From Areca catechu (taxonomy: Eukaryota > Streptophyta > Magnoliopsida > Arecales > Arecaceae), in NCBI GenBank assembly GCA_021397845.1, contig CM038046.1:7132001-7196000 (forward strand): 64,000 nucleotides of DNA. The letters run 5' to 3'. Shown one piece after another: positions 20,350-31,616 of this stretch. The position numbers and the translations under genes are program-made. Each line of letters begins with the position of its first letter. Within the stretch, counting starts at the first letter, position 1. The notes below the pieces were generated by a model. It ran no database searches, was not told the origin of the DNA, and worked only from the letters and a program-made list of their open reading frames with translations.

Positions 20350-22226
20350 TGATGTGGCAAACCACTGACATGGAAAAACCTGCAAGCACCACATCAAGAG
20401 AAGATGCCACGTCGACCCTCCGGCTCGGATCCCCCTGCCGAGCCGAGCTGAGCTCTCCCAGGACAGCAGGTCGAGCTCAGTCCTCCGTCAGGTCGAGCTC
20501 ATGAGCTTGACGTCTAGGTCAGAGCCGCCTTCCACCCTCCGGAGCGAGACCCTTGGAGGTTAGTGCCCTGCGATCGAGGTCAAGCCAAGAGCTCACCCGT
20601 CGATGTGGAGCATCTCCAAGTGCGGCCCTCTAGACCGGGCCCACCTTCCGCCCTCCAGAGCGAGACCCTCGGAGGTTAGTGCCATGCGGTCGAGGTCGAG
20701 CCAAGATCTCACCTGCCGATGTGGAGCCTCTCCGAGCGCGCGCCCTCTGGACCGGGTCCGCCTTCCGCCCTCCAGACCGAGACCCTCGAAGGTTAGTGCC
20801 CTGCGGTCGGGGTCGAGCCAAGAGCTCACCCGCTGATGTGGAGCCTCTCCGAGCGCGCGCCCTCTAGACCAAGTCCGCCTTTCGCCCTCCAGAGCGAGAC
20901 CCTCGAAGGTTATTACCCTACGGTCGGGGTCGAGCCAAGAGCTCACCCGCCGATGTGGAGTCTCTCCGAGCACGCACCCTCTGGACCGGGTCTGCCTTCC
21001 GCCCTCCAGAACGAGACCCTCAGAGGTTAGTGCCCTGCGAACTAGGTCGAGCCAAGAGCTCACCCACCGATGTGGAGCCTCTCCGAGCGCGCGCCCTCTA
21101 GACCGGGTCCGCCTTCCGCCCTCCATAGTGAGACCCTCGGAGGCTAGTGCCCTACGGTCGAGGTCGAGCCGAGAGCTCACCCGCTGATATGGAGCCTCTC
21201 CGAGCGCGCACCCTCTGGACCAGGTCCGCCTTCCGCCCCCCTCCGCCTAGGCATCCCCGCAAGCTCAGAACGTCTAGGATGGAGCGAGCCTTGCCATCCC
21301 AGCTCGGCCCCAGCCCGGACGAGGTCTTCACCAGTCGAGGACATCGGCGAGCCACCCGAGGACTGTACCAAAGCACCTCCCAGACCGTACTAACCGCCTG
21401 ACACCACCAGTCACACCAGGAAGGCAGGCAGCACGTTAATCGAGATGTTACATTCCTCACCAACCACTTAGATTATCCAGAAAAGAAGGCCAACCAGGAG
21501 ATTCGAATCCCGCGGACGGTGGCCCGCCATTCGAGGCACCTCCAAATTTCCCGGAATAAGGCAACCAAGAAGAGTGTCGGAGCGCCTGACAATGCACCTA
21601 TCATGAATCAGGAAAGGCTCCCTGAAACACCGCCGCATGCATCTGACAGCCCGGTGGGAATCCCGAGACAAGCACCGAACGGTAACTAAGTTCACCATGA
21701 ACCTGAAGGTAAAATAACAACTCGAACACACAGGCAAAAAGAACAAGCCATAGAAAAAAAAAGAGGGAGGGGGTGTGGCACCACCATGGCGGCCATCACC
21801 ACCACCAACACAAGAGCGAGCCCGCCCAAGAGGGCGAAGTGCTGCAACTACCACCACTGGAGGGAATCGAGGGGCACAAGGAGAGGTGAAGGAACAGAGC
21901 ATCCCTCTATCCCGGCCATCACTCTCCCCCTGCGACGTTCACACCTCCATGCACATCTTTCACTCCTCCTAGTACGGAATCCATCAAGAGGGGCCCGACC
22001 AGGAGGATCTATTTCCTTGGATCGTCACTGACTTGATCGTCGGAGTGCCCCCGCCGAAAACCCCGGCCTGAGTCTTTAATCGCTGTCTCGCAGGTCCAGG
22101 AGAGGAAGATCGCCGGGCAGCGAGGCGGCCGCACCTAGCATGGAGATCCGGGAACCGAGAATGGCGGGCGGCAGGAGGAGCACTTCGATGCAACAGCTAC
22201 GGGCCACGATAGTCTTGGCAGCAACA
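20350..22226 (+). repeat. 5' LTR of element 3
   Basis: It starts TGATGTGGCA and ends GGCAGCAACA. It contains about six tandem copies of a ~118-bp GC-rich unit between about 20,520 and 21,240 (landmark GAGACCCTCGGAGG, spacing 113-119 bp). The downstream 1 kb is single-copy and matches 30,000-30,981. The short frames seen on both strands follow the repeat and are not genes. Confidence 0.92.
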
Positions 22227-22229
22227 AAT

Positions 22230-22247
22230 TGGCATGCTAGGAAGGGG
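22230..22247 (+). other. Primer-binding site of element 3
   Basis: TGGCATGCTAGGAAGG starts three bases after the 5' LTR. It is similar in placement and sequence to the sites of elements 1 and 2. Confidence 0.75.
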
Positions 22248-23040
22248 GGACAGACGGGCATGACTAAGTCATTCACCACTCCCATGGGTCAACACACCAC
22301 AGAAGAACGGTGACGACATAAGTTGGAAAGGTCAACGGCCAGGCGGTCTTTTCCAGGCCTCTCCACGAGAGCACGCCTGGAGAAGCATGAGCACCAGCCG
22401 GTGAGATCTCCCCACCGGACCATTAGTACACGAGACTCGGCTGTTGAGCCTCCGGGCTGCAACGTCCACCACTAGCGGAGTCCTTCACCGGCCATAGTGC
22501 GACGGAGTGCCATTGCCTCCACCGCGGTCATGGCCGCGATATCAAAAGGCATCGCGACCGTGAGCAGGAGATCGAGAAGCCCAACAAGGAGACCCACCTC
22601 CCAAGATTTGTGGGGGGCAGACTCCAAGCGGGGACCCCAAGCGCTCGCTGGTCCCCCGTCGGCTTCAACCACCAACGGCTGCATCGCCGTGGAAGCAGCA
22701 GGTGTGGTCGCCTGGAGAATCGTGCATGCACCCAAGAAGACTCGGGGGCAGGGAACCTCGAGGATAATCTCCCCGCCATGCGGAGAGGAGAAAGCAAAAG
22801 AAGAAAGCTAAATAAAGATGCCACGGTCATCAGCACGACGATGGCAAACCACCGTGGGAAGGCCCCCACGAGGCGGCCTAAGTCCCATCTCGAGAGGTCC
22901 ATTATCTCGAAGAACTCGACGGCGTCAGGCCCCCCTAGGGGGGAGGGCCTACAATCCACGAAGACGCCCTCGATGAGGTAACTTTCCTCACCAACAGTCA
23001 TGGTAACGATTTTTTCCCTTACATGAGTGTCCGCATGTTT
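22248..23040 (+). other. Leader / unrecognised internal region of element 3
   Basis: In element 1 and element 2 this position holds gag. Here frames of up to 123 codons (22,610-22,981) are rich in Arg, Ser and Pro and have no capsid-domain motif. They could be the remnant of a gag N-terminus, which is poorly conserved, but I cannot show it. Confidence 0.35.
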
Positions 23041-24720
23041 TGCAGGAAAGGGTCAACAGCGTCCCCGAGCCCAGCTCCAGGACGTCAAAGAATCTTCAAG
23101 CCATGTAGCTCCCACTTCCCAGCGCCCCCGAGCCCAGCTCCAGGATGCCAGAGGAACTTCGAGCAACGTAGCTCTCCAACTCCAAGCATCCCGAGCTCAG
23201 CTCCAAGACATCAAAGAATCTCCGAGCCACATAGCTCCCACTTCCCAGCGTCTCCAAGCCCAGCTCCAGGATGCCAGAGGAACCTAGACCCACGTAGCTC
23301 TCCAACTCCAAGCATCCCTTTCCCGAGCATAGCTCCAGGACGTCAAAGAATCTCCGAGCCACGTAGCTCCTACTTCCCAGCGCCCCCGAGCCCAGCTCCA
23401 GGATGCCAGAAGAACTTAGAGCCACGTAGCTCTCCAACTCCAAACATCCCCGAGCCCAACTCCAAGATGTCAAAGAATCTCCGAGCCACGTAGCTCCCAC
23501 TTCCCAGTGCCCCCGAGCCCAGCTCCAGGATGCCAGAGGAACTTAGAGCCACGTAGCTCTCCAACTCCAAGCATCCCCGAGCCCAGCTCCAGGACGTCAA
23601 AGAATCTCCGAGCCATGTAGCTCCCACTTCCCAGCGCCCCCGAGCCCAGCTCCAGGATGCCAGAGGAACTTAGAGCCACGTAGCTGTCCAACTCCAAGCA
23701 TCCCCGAGCCCAGTTCCAGGACGTCAAAGAATCTCTGAGCCACGTAGCTCCCACTTTCCCAGCGCCCCCGAGTCCAGCTCCAAGATGCCAAAAGAACTTA
23801 GAGCCACGTAGCTCTCCAACTCCAAGCATCCTCGAGCCCAGCTCCAGGATGTCAAAGAAACTCCGAGCCACGTAGCTCCCACTTCCCAGCACCCCCGAGC
23901 CCAGCTCCAGGATGCCAAGGAATTTAGAGCCACGTAGCTCTCCAACTCCAAGCATCCCCGAGCCCAGCTCCAGGATGTCAAAGAATCTTCGAGCCATGTA
24001 GCTCTCACTTCCCAGCACCCCCGAGCCCAGCTCCAGGACACCAGTGGAACTTAGAGCCACGTAGCTCTCTAACTCCAAGCATCCCCGAGCTCAGCTCCAG
24101 GATGTCAAAGAATCTCCAAGCCACGTAGCTCCCACTTCCCAGCACCCCGAGCCCAGCTCCAGGATGCCAGAGGAACTTAGAGCCACGTAGCTCTCCAACT
24201 CCAAGCATCCCCGAGCCCAGCTCCAGGATGTCAAAGAATCTCCGAGCCACGTAGCTCGCACTTCCCAACGCCCCCAAGCCCAGCTCCAGGATGCCAGAGG
24301 AACTTAGAGCCATGTAGCTCTCCAACTCCAAGCATCCCCGAGCCCAGCTCCAGGACGTCAAAGAATCTCCGAGCTACGTAGCTCCCACTTTCCAGCACCC
24401 CTGAGCCCAGCTCCAGGATGCCAGAGGAACTTCGAGCCACATAGCTCTCCAATTCTAAGAGTCCCCGAGCTTAGCTCCAGGATGCCTTCTCAAGGCCGGA
24501 GCTCAGATCTCCGACCAAAAGAACCTCGAGCCAAGCAGCTCTCTATCCTAAACATCTCCGAGCCTAGCTCCAAGACGCTAAGGGATTACGGAGCCACGAA
24601 GCTCCCGTCAATGCCTCGAGCCTAGCTCCAAGGCACCAAAGACCTGAGCCAAGATCTCAGGTAACCCCCTGGGCCCGAGCCTAGCTCCACGTCCAGGAAG
24701 GCCTCGAGCCTAGCTCTAAG
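23041..24720. repeat. Higher-order ~125-bp tandem repeat block, element 3
   Basis: About eleven to twelve units of about 125 bp, each made of two related ~62-bp halves: one with GTCAAAGAATCTCCGAGCC and one with GCCAGAGGAACTTAGAGCC. Both halves carry CCGAGCCCAGCTCCAGGA and CCACGTAGCTC. The last part (24,480-24,720) is degenerate. Long minus-strand frames (up to 202 codons) are a by-product of the repeat. Confidence 0.9.
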
Positions 24721-24739
24721 GCAATCAAGATTGGTAACC

Positions 24740-25090
24740 CCCTACCCTGATCTCCTCACTCGAAAAGAAAACGAGAGGGGAAGGAAAGAAAGGGAACAAA
24801 AGGGGGAAGCCTGGCAGCCCCCTTCTCTGATCTCCCCACTCGAAAAGAAGACGAGAGGGGAAGGAAAGAAAGAGAACAAAATGGGGGTCCAGCCAGCATC
24901 CTCTCCTCTGATCTTTCCACTCCAAAAAAAAAAGAGAAGAAGGGGAGAAAGAAAAGAAAAGAAGGACGAGAACAAAAAAAAAAAAGAGAGAGGAAAAATG
25001 ATGAAAAATGAAAGATAAAAGGAAAAAGAAAAAGAAGAAGAGTGGGGAAGGAAAGAGAGAGAAAGAACAAGAAGAAAATACGACATCGTC
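24740..25090. repeat. Purine-rich tract in element 3
   Basis: The plus strand is strongly purine-rich (runs of A and G, including A11-12), with three copies of a 'ctcgaaaagaa-acgagagggg' type segment near 24,766, 24,838 and 24,916. No coding role is inferred; the Phe/Ser/Leu-rich minus-strand frames are artefacts. Confidence 0.75.
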
Positions 25091-25099
25091 AAAGCTACC

Positions 25100-25860
25100 A
25101 CTACAAGCAACAACCTTCATCCCCGAGCCCAGCTCCAGGACACCTTCTCAAGACCGGAGCTCAGATCTCCAGCAAAGAGAACTTTGAGCCAAGCAGCTCT
25201 CAGCAGCTTTCTTCCCTAAGCCCAGCTCCAGGACACCTTCTCAAGACTGGAGCTCAGATCTCCGGCCAAGAGAACTTCGAGCCAAGCAGCTCTCAGCAAC
25301 CTTCATCCCCGAGCCCAGCTCCATTACACCTTCTCAAGACCGGAGCTCAGATCTCCGGCCAAGAGAACTTTGAGCCAAGCATCTCTCAACAACCTTCGTC
25401 CCTGAGCCCAGCTCCAGGACACCTTCTCAAGACCGGAGCTCAGATCTCCGGCCAAGAGAACTTCGAGCCAAGCAGCTCTCAACAACCTTCGACCCTGAGC
25501 CCAGCTCTAGGACACCTTCTCAAGAACGGAGCTCAGATCTCCAGCCAAGAAACTTCGAGCCAAGCAGCTCTCAACAACCTTCGTCCCTGAGCTCAACTCT
25601 AGGACACCTTCTCAAGACCGGAGCTTAGATCTCCGGCCAAGAGAACTTCGAGCCCAGCAGCTCGAAACAATTTCCATCCCCGAGCCCAGCCCTAGGACAC
25701 CTTCTCAAGATCGGAGCTCAGATCTCCGGCCAAGAGAACTTCGAGCCAAGCAGCTCTCAGCAACCTTCATCCCCGAGCCCAGCTCTAGGACACCTTCTCA
25801 AGACCGGAGCTCAGATCTCCGACCAAGAGAACTTCGAGTCGCACGGCCCTCAGCCAATGT
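25100..25860. repeat. 93-bp tandem repeat block, element 3
   Basis: Eight units of about 93 bp (landmark GGACACCTTCTCAAGAC near 25,138, 25,231, 25,324, 25,417, 25,510, 25,602, 25,694 and 25,788). The block ends about 270 bp before the 3' end of the antisense ORF. Confidence 0.9.
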
Positions 25861-26132
25861 CATCTTTGGGCCCAGCGGCCTACAAGTGTCTCAACCTCAA
25901 GCAAGGTGAAGCCCTTCTCTCTGATGTCCCCAAACAAAAACAACAAAGCAAAAAAAAAAAAAAAGAGAAAGGAAGAAGAGAGAAGGGAAAAGAGCATCTG
26001 ATAAAGCAATCCAAGCTTCATTGATTAAACACAAACTACAGATGTCTTCTGGGCTGCCCGACATGCTGGGAGACCTTGAACAAGTACAAGAAATAAAAAG
26101 TACAAAGCAAAGCAGACCAGAAAGACAAGGGG

Positions 26133-28580
26133 TCAATCTGCACCAGCCATCTTCGCTGCCGGGTCCTGAGGCCGAGAGCTCCCGCTCTCAGAAGACTTCG
26201 GCTGAGGTGCACTAGCCGCGGAAGGGCCGCCCTCATCCGGTGCCTGAGGCTCTGGGCCTACGCCTCTCGTGATGACCTCTTCATCAGATTCTTCCTCCAT
26301 GGCCGAAGGGTACTCGAGGCAGCCACGGTCCTTATCAGGAACAAGTGCCTTGACCCAACCACGTAGGTACATGAACCCCTTGTAAAAGGAGTCCGATGCC
26401 ATCTGCTGGATGTCAGCGACGAACTCCTCCGAAGCCTTAAAGGTGACGACGGCGTTCTCGGCATTCTTCTTGGCCACGACGGCCACCCTCTCCAACTCGG
26501 CAGCCCTCAGCCTGGCTACCTCTGCCAAGCTAGTCGCCGTCTCTGCCGCTTTCTCAGCAGCGGCAAGCTTTTCCTTCACGCCCGCCAGTTCTGCCTAGGC
26601 GGCTCTGGCGATCTCATTGTGTCGGTCAGCCTCGGCACTGTACCAGTTTAATTTTTTCTCGATGACGGAGAGGTCGTCGATCACCTTCTTCGAACGGCTC
26701 CGCTCCAGATCGCAAGCCATCGAGAGTCCTCTTGCTCGCCCCTCGGCATCGGCGAGCTCTTTTTCGAGGTCCTTGACTTTCAGCTCAAGGGCCTCGTATG
26801 CCCCGACCTTCTCCTTCAGGTCGGCCTTCAAAGATTCAATCTCGGCAGCTCGTTGCCACTCGAGACGCTCCCCGCTCTGGAAATGGCCCCTGATATAGAG
26901 GGCCTCAGCACCAATCTGCACAGCAAAAAAAAAATGATGAATGAATGAAAATGAAATGAAGAATAAATGAAAGAGGTGAAGGAACACACCAAATATAGCT
27001 GGGAGAAGAAGATTTTGAAGACATCGGCCACATGCATCCCGGCCATCTCCTGCCGGTCGTACGCTTGGATGGAGAAGTCCATCAAGCGTTCGGCAAGCTC
27101 GGGGCTCCGGAGGACCGAGTTCTCCGGCCCCATCCCGAAGGGGAGGTAGCGTCGTCCCTCCTCCCTCCAACTCTCTCCATGGGCGGGCGGCCATGCTCCG
27201 CCGACCGAAGGACCCCGGGGGGCAGGCTGGGAGGCCAGTGCCGATGCAGGCAGCACATCTATCATGGCCTTGGGAGTGGCCCGGGTCTCCTCACCCCTGG
27301 CGTCGGCGATGAACAGACCCGGAGGAGGGCAGGGTGCAGCAGCAGCGGCGACAGCCCTCGCCTGGACTACCACCTTGGGCTCTGCGGCGGGAGCCTGCTG
27401 GGTGGACCTCGGAGCCGCGGGAGCTGTCCTCTCCACCGACACGGAAGCAGCATGAGTCTCCTTTGAGCTCAAGCCAACAGTCGCAGTCGAGCTTAGACCG
27501 ATCACTATTATGGGGGTGGCCGCAGGAGCGCTCTCACCCCGGGCCCGCCTGGAAGCAGGCTCCCCGACCAGTTCGATCGGCCGCCTCTTTTTCGTGATGG
27601 CCAGAAGGTCGCTCTCAGAGAAGATCATGCCTGCATGCAAGTTACACAGTGGTTAGAACCTGCAGGAAACTACACAAGCATTGCACAAAGGAAGAAAAAG
27701 AGAAGAGTCCAGGTCGAACTCACCTGACCCATTCGCTTGGTTGATCCCGGAGTCGGCGAGGTTCTGCTCAGACAACTGGACCTCGAGAGGAGGAATATGC
27801 GTACTGCGAAGCTGCTCATAATCATCTCGGTCAGCCGCATCGACCACAGAATTTCGGTTGGGGGACTTGTCCAGATCACTCCAGACCCAGTCAACCCCCT
27901 CGACCTCGACAAAGAAGAACTTACTCTTCCATCCCTTGACGGAGGAGGGGAGCTCAAACTTAATGCCCTTCGGGCGAGAAGATAAAGACCACCAACCATC
28001 CTCGGTTGGGTGGCACTTTAGGGCAAAGAAAGCCCTGAACAAAAAAAATTGGGCCACGAACCCGTGAAGATGACAAAGCATGATGAAGGAGAAAATAACC
28101 CTAATAGCATTTGGTACCAGCTGCGCCGGGACCAAACGATAATTGTCTAAGACTGAAAGAAAGAAAGGGTGGAAAGGAAGCGGAAACCTCCAGAGAAGGT
28201 CCCCTTATAGAAGGCAAGACAGCCCGGGCCACTCGAAGTGACCCGTTCCCCCAGACGAGGGATCATGAGCCGAACAGAAGGTGGGATGCCATAGACATCC
28301 CGGACAGTCCTGAGTTCCCCGGCGGTGATCGTGGAGGCGACCCTACCAGGAACTGCAGGCCGGACAGACTTGGGGACAGGAGCAGAAGGAGGAGGAAGAG
28401 AAGGACCATATCCCGTTTCCTAATGAGAACCAGGCCAGGAGGACGCCTCCTACTGAGCTCGAAGCGAGCTACACCTTCCTCCTCGTCAGAAGAAGAGGAA
28501 GAAGATGCCGGCCTGCATTCAGAGGGAGCGGCCTCACCCTGATCCGTGGAGGGATGGAAGCCCGGACCAAAACGGGACAT
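26133..28580 (-). pseudogene. Antisense extra ORF (aORF) of element 3, three exons, lightly damaged
   Basis: Predicted exons on the minus strand are 28,580-27,724, 27,630-26,990 and 26,915-26,133; introns are 93 and 74 nt with GT-AG ends. It is homologous to the aORF of element 1 exon by exon. The N-terminus has a Ser/acidic run; exon 1 has LVPNAIRVIFSF, EDGWW and LPSSVKGWKSKFFF; exon 2 starts MIFSESDLL; exon 3 starts IGAEAL and is a coiled coil with FKASEEF...DSFYKGF near its end. Damage: one base lost near 28,180 and one in-frame TAG at 26,595-26,597. It is the only recognisable gene in this element. Function is unknown. Confidence 0.82.
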
Positions 28581-29083
28581 CCTCAAAGACAAAGGAGAAG
28601 AAAAGACTCAAGGTTGAAGACCGAAGAGGAGACTACAGACCCCGGGGAGGAACCCAATTTTAGTGGGGGAAGGAAGAAAAAGAAGCTAACTTGTTGCCTT
28701 AGAAAAATTTGGGGTGACTGGAAGGAAGAAGAAGCTTGGGCACGGCAGCAGCAGGCACGGAGAATTCAAAAAGAATAGATGGTTCGAGTAAGGCCTTCCT
28801 TTCATTTCGAAATGACCCAAGGGATTCGTACCGATTCAACCACTCCACCAACGGATCTACGCCACGTGCCTCGCATCGGTGAGAATGGCGTCCCGGCCGC
28901 TCTGCATTCTGTGTCAGCATTAACTGCTCCTCGAACGTGGCCACGTGGCATCCCCGCATTGGCCCGCAGGGGCGGTCCCCGAAGCGCCAGCAATCATGGC
29001 CATCATCGCGCCGGATCTTTGCCTTTCCATGTCAGCACCGCAATTACTCCCTTCGACCCGAGCGCCGTGCACTAACAAGCCTC

Positions 29084-29099
29084 GGGAGTGGGGGGCAAA
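29084..29099 (+). other. Polypurine tract of element 3
   Basis: GGGAGTGGGGGGCAAA directly precedes the 3' LTR, matching the tracts of elements 1 and 2. Confidence 0.85.
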
Positions 29100-30981
29100 T
29101 GATGTGGCAAGACCGCTGACATGGAGAAACCTGCAGGTGCCACGTCAAGAGAAGACGCCACGTCAACCCTCCGGCTCGGATCCCCCTGTCGAGCCGAGCT
29201 GAGCTCCCCCAGGACAGCAGGTCGAGCTCAGTCCTCCTCCAGGTCGAGCTCATGAGCTCGACGTCTAGGTCGGAGCCGCCTTCCACCCTCCGGAGTGAGA
29301 CCCTTGGAGGTTAGTGCCCTGCAGTCGAGGTCGAGCCAAGAACTCACCCGTCGAAGTGGAGCCTCTCCGAGCGCGCGCCCTCTGGACCGGGTCCGCCTTT
29401 CGCCCTCCAGAGAGAGACCCTCGGAGGTTAGTGCCCTGCGGTCGAGGTCGAGCCAAGAGCTCACTCGCCGATGTGGAGCCTCTCCGAGCGCGCGCCCTCT
29501 GGACCGGATCCGCCTTCCGCCCTCCAGAGCAAGACCCTCGGAGGTTAGTGCCCTGCGGTCGGGGTCGAGCCAAGAGCTCACCCGCCAATGTGGAGCCTCT
29601 CCGAGTGCGCGCCCTCTGGACCGGGTCCGCCTTCCGCCCTCCAAAGCGAGACCCTCGGAGGTTAGTGCCCTGTGGTTGGGGTTGAGCTAAGAGCTCACCC
29701 GCCATTGTGGAGCCTCTCCGAGCGCGCGCCCTCTGGACCGGGTCCGCCTTCCGCCCTCCAGAGCGAGACCCTCAGAGGTTAGTGCCCTGCGGTCGAGGTC
29801 GAGCCAAGAGCTCACCCGCTGATGTGGAGCCTCTCCGAGCACGCACCCTCTGGACCAGGTCCGCCTTCCGCCCTCCAGAGTGAGACCCTCGGAGGCTAAT
29901 GCCCTGCTGTCGAGGTCGAGCCGAGAGCTCACCCGCCGATGTGGAGCCTCTCTGAGTGCGCGCCCTTTGGACCAGGTCCACCTTCCGCCCCCCTCCGTAT
30001 AGGCGTCCCCGCGAGCTCGGAGCGTCTAGGATGGAGCGAGCCTTGCCGTCCTAGCTCGGCCCCAGCCCGGACGAGGTCCTCACCAGCCGAGGACACCAGC
30101 GAGCCGCCCGAGGATCGTACCGAAGCACCTCCCAGACCGTACTGACCGCCTGACACCGCCAATTACACCAGGAAGGCAGGCAGCGCGTTGATCGAGATGC
30201 TACATTCCTCACCAACCACTCAGATTATCCAGAAAAAAAGGCCAATTGGGAGATTCAAATTCCATGGATGGCGGCCCGTCATTCGAGGCACCCCCAAATT
30301 TTTCAGAACAAGGCAACCAAGAAGAGTGTTGGAGCGTCTGACAACGCACCTTATCATGAATCAGGAAAGGCTCCCTGGAACACCGCCACATGCATCTGAC
30401 AGCCCGGCGGGAATCCCGAGACAAGCACCGAATGGTAACTAAGTTCACCATGAACCTGAAGGTAAAACAACAATTCGAACACACAGGCAAAAAGAACAAG
30501 CCACAGAAAAAAAAAGAGGGAGGGGGTGTGGCACCACCATGGCGGCCATCACCGCCACCAACACAAGAGCGAGCCCGCCCAAGAGGTCGAAGTGCTGCAA
30601 CTACCACCACTGGAGGGAATCGAGGGGCACAAGGAGAGGTAGAGGAACAGAGCATCCTTCTGTCCCGGCCATCACTCTCCCCCTGCGACGTTCACACCTC
30701 CACGCACATCTTTCACTCCTCCTAGTACGGAGTCCATCAAGAGGGGCCCGATCAGAAGGATCTGTTCCTCTGGATTGTCACTGACTTGATCGTCGGAGTG
30801 CCCCCGTCGGAAACCCCGGTCCGAATCTCTAACCGATGTCTCGTAGGTCCAGGAGAGGAAGATCACCGGGCAGCGAGGCGGCCGTACCTAGCATGAAGAT
30901 CCGGGAACCGAGAACGGCGAGCAGCAGGAGGAGCGTATTTCGATGCAGCAGCTACGTGCCATGACAGTCTTGGTAACAACA
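29100..30981 (+). repeat. 3' LTR of element 3
   Basis: This is 1,882 bp, starting TGATGTGGCA and ending GGTAACAACA. About six ~118-bp units lie between about 29,290 and 29,990. It ends about 630 bp before the telo-box in the leader of the importin gene and is in the same orientation. Confidence 0.92.
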
Positions 30982-30986
30982 CCATT
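30982..30986. repeat. Target-site duplication of LTR element 3 (right)
   Basis: CCATT, identical to 20,345-20,349. Confidence 0.9.
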
Positions 30987-31440
30987 ATTTTTGTTATCTA
31001 CATTTGAACACGAAATTCTTAGACTTCAAAATTGAAAACCTTAGTTATTTGTCATTCGCTCATATAAAAAAGCTCAAGGTAAGTAGGTAACTCACCTTCT
31101 TCACTAAGATGGTCATTACTGACTGTCGAGATAGAAACAAAAATTGGCAAAACTGAAGAAGAGTAAAAATAATAAAATGGATTCTTCAGAAATCAATAAT
31201 TTTTTTTATTTGAAAATAAAATATTAAAATATTTTGGATATCTTCCTTACAAAGAAACAGGATAAAAATGATATTTCACTGATTTGAAAAAGATATGTAT
31301 ATATTTCATAATTTATATATATATATATATTTTATAAAAATATTTTTTTAATATGATCGATCAAGTATATAATGCAATCATGTTCCATTCCACGGCGTAG
31401 ATGAATGGAAAATTGCTCAATTAGCCTCGAATCACGTGCG
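30987..31440. other. AT-rich stretch upstream of importin gene
   Basis: No gene is seen. There is a short (AT)n microsatellite near 31,315-31,335. The importin promoter probably lies in the right half, but no clear TATA box can be fixed. Confidence 0.4.
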
Positions 31441-31607
31441 ACCAGGCAGATTTCAAAAAATTAGGGTTTCCGAATCCGACACGACAGCCTCCCGCTTGTC
31501 CGACCCATTCGAAAAGGGCAAAAATCCCTTACAAAACCGCTCCGTCTCTTCAATCCCAATCGCAGTCTCGTCCTCCTCAGAGCCCGTGCGCCGAGCTGAG
31601 AGGACCG

Positions 31608-31616
31608 AAACCCTAA
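31608..31616 (+). promoter_or_regulatory. Telo-box in the importin leader
   Basis: AAACCCTAA, the plant telo-box, lies in the probable 5' leader exon of the importin gene. Such boxes are common in promoters and leaders of growth-related plant genes. The leader exon appears to end at 31,681 (CCCGAG followed by GTATAT), with a ~0.95-kb leader intron ending just before the ATG (acceptor AG at 32,619-32,620 or 32,640-32,641). The intron also holds telomere-like TTTAGGG motifs near 31,975-32,005. Confidence 0.5.

Larger units (their letters stand above)
20350..30981 (+). mobile_element. LTR element 3: old non-autonomous Tat-like element with antisense ORF only
   Basis: This is a 10,632-bp element bounded by CCATT duplications. 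It has LTRs of 1,877 and 1,882 bp, a primer-binding site after the first LTR and a polypurine tract before the second, which fixes its orientation as plus. The interior has an unrecognised 0.8-kb leader, two blocks of tandem repeats and a purine-rich tract, and then the three-exon aORF on the minus strand. I find no protease, RT, RNase H or integrase. In the first 120 bp of the LTRs I count ten substitutions, all transitions, plus one gap, so it is far older than element 1. Any mobilisation needed enzymes from another element. Confidence 0.92.

Noticed and set aside
20593..21180. 195-codon Arg/Leu-rich minus-strand frame (and its relatives at 29,228-29,932)
   Set aside because: It is the translation of the ~118-bp repeat units inside the LTRs of element 3.
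23023..24452. Many Ser/Pro- or Leu/Gly-rich frames on both strands in element 3
   Set aside because: All follow the ~62/125-bp repeat, whose length is not a multiple of three, so frames drift; no gene.
24725..25120. Phe/Ser/Leu-rich frames resembling membrane proteins
   Set aside because: They are the translation of a purine/pyrimidine tract, as are the similar frames at 46,902-47,302.
23041..25860. CRISPR-like array
   Set aside because: Plant DNA; repeats are head-to-tail without unique spacers of constant size and lie inside an LTR element.
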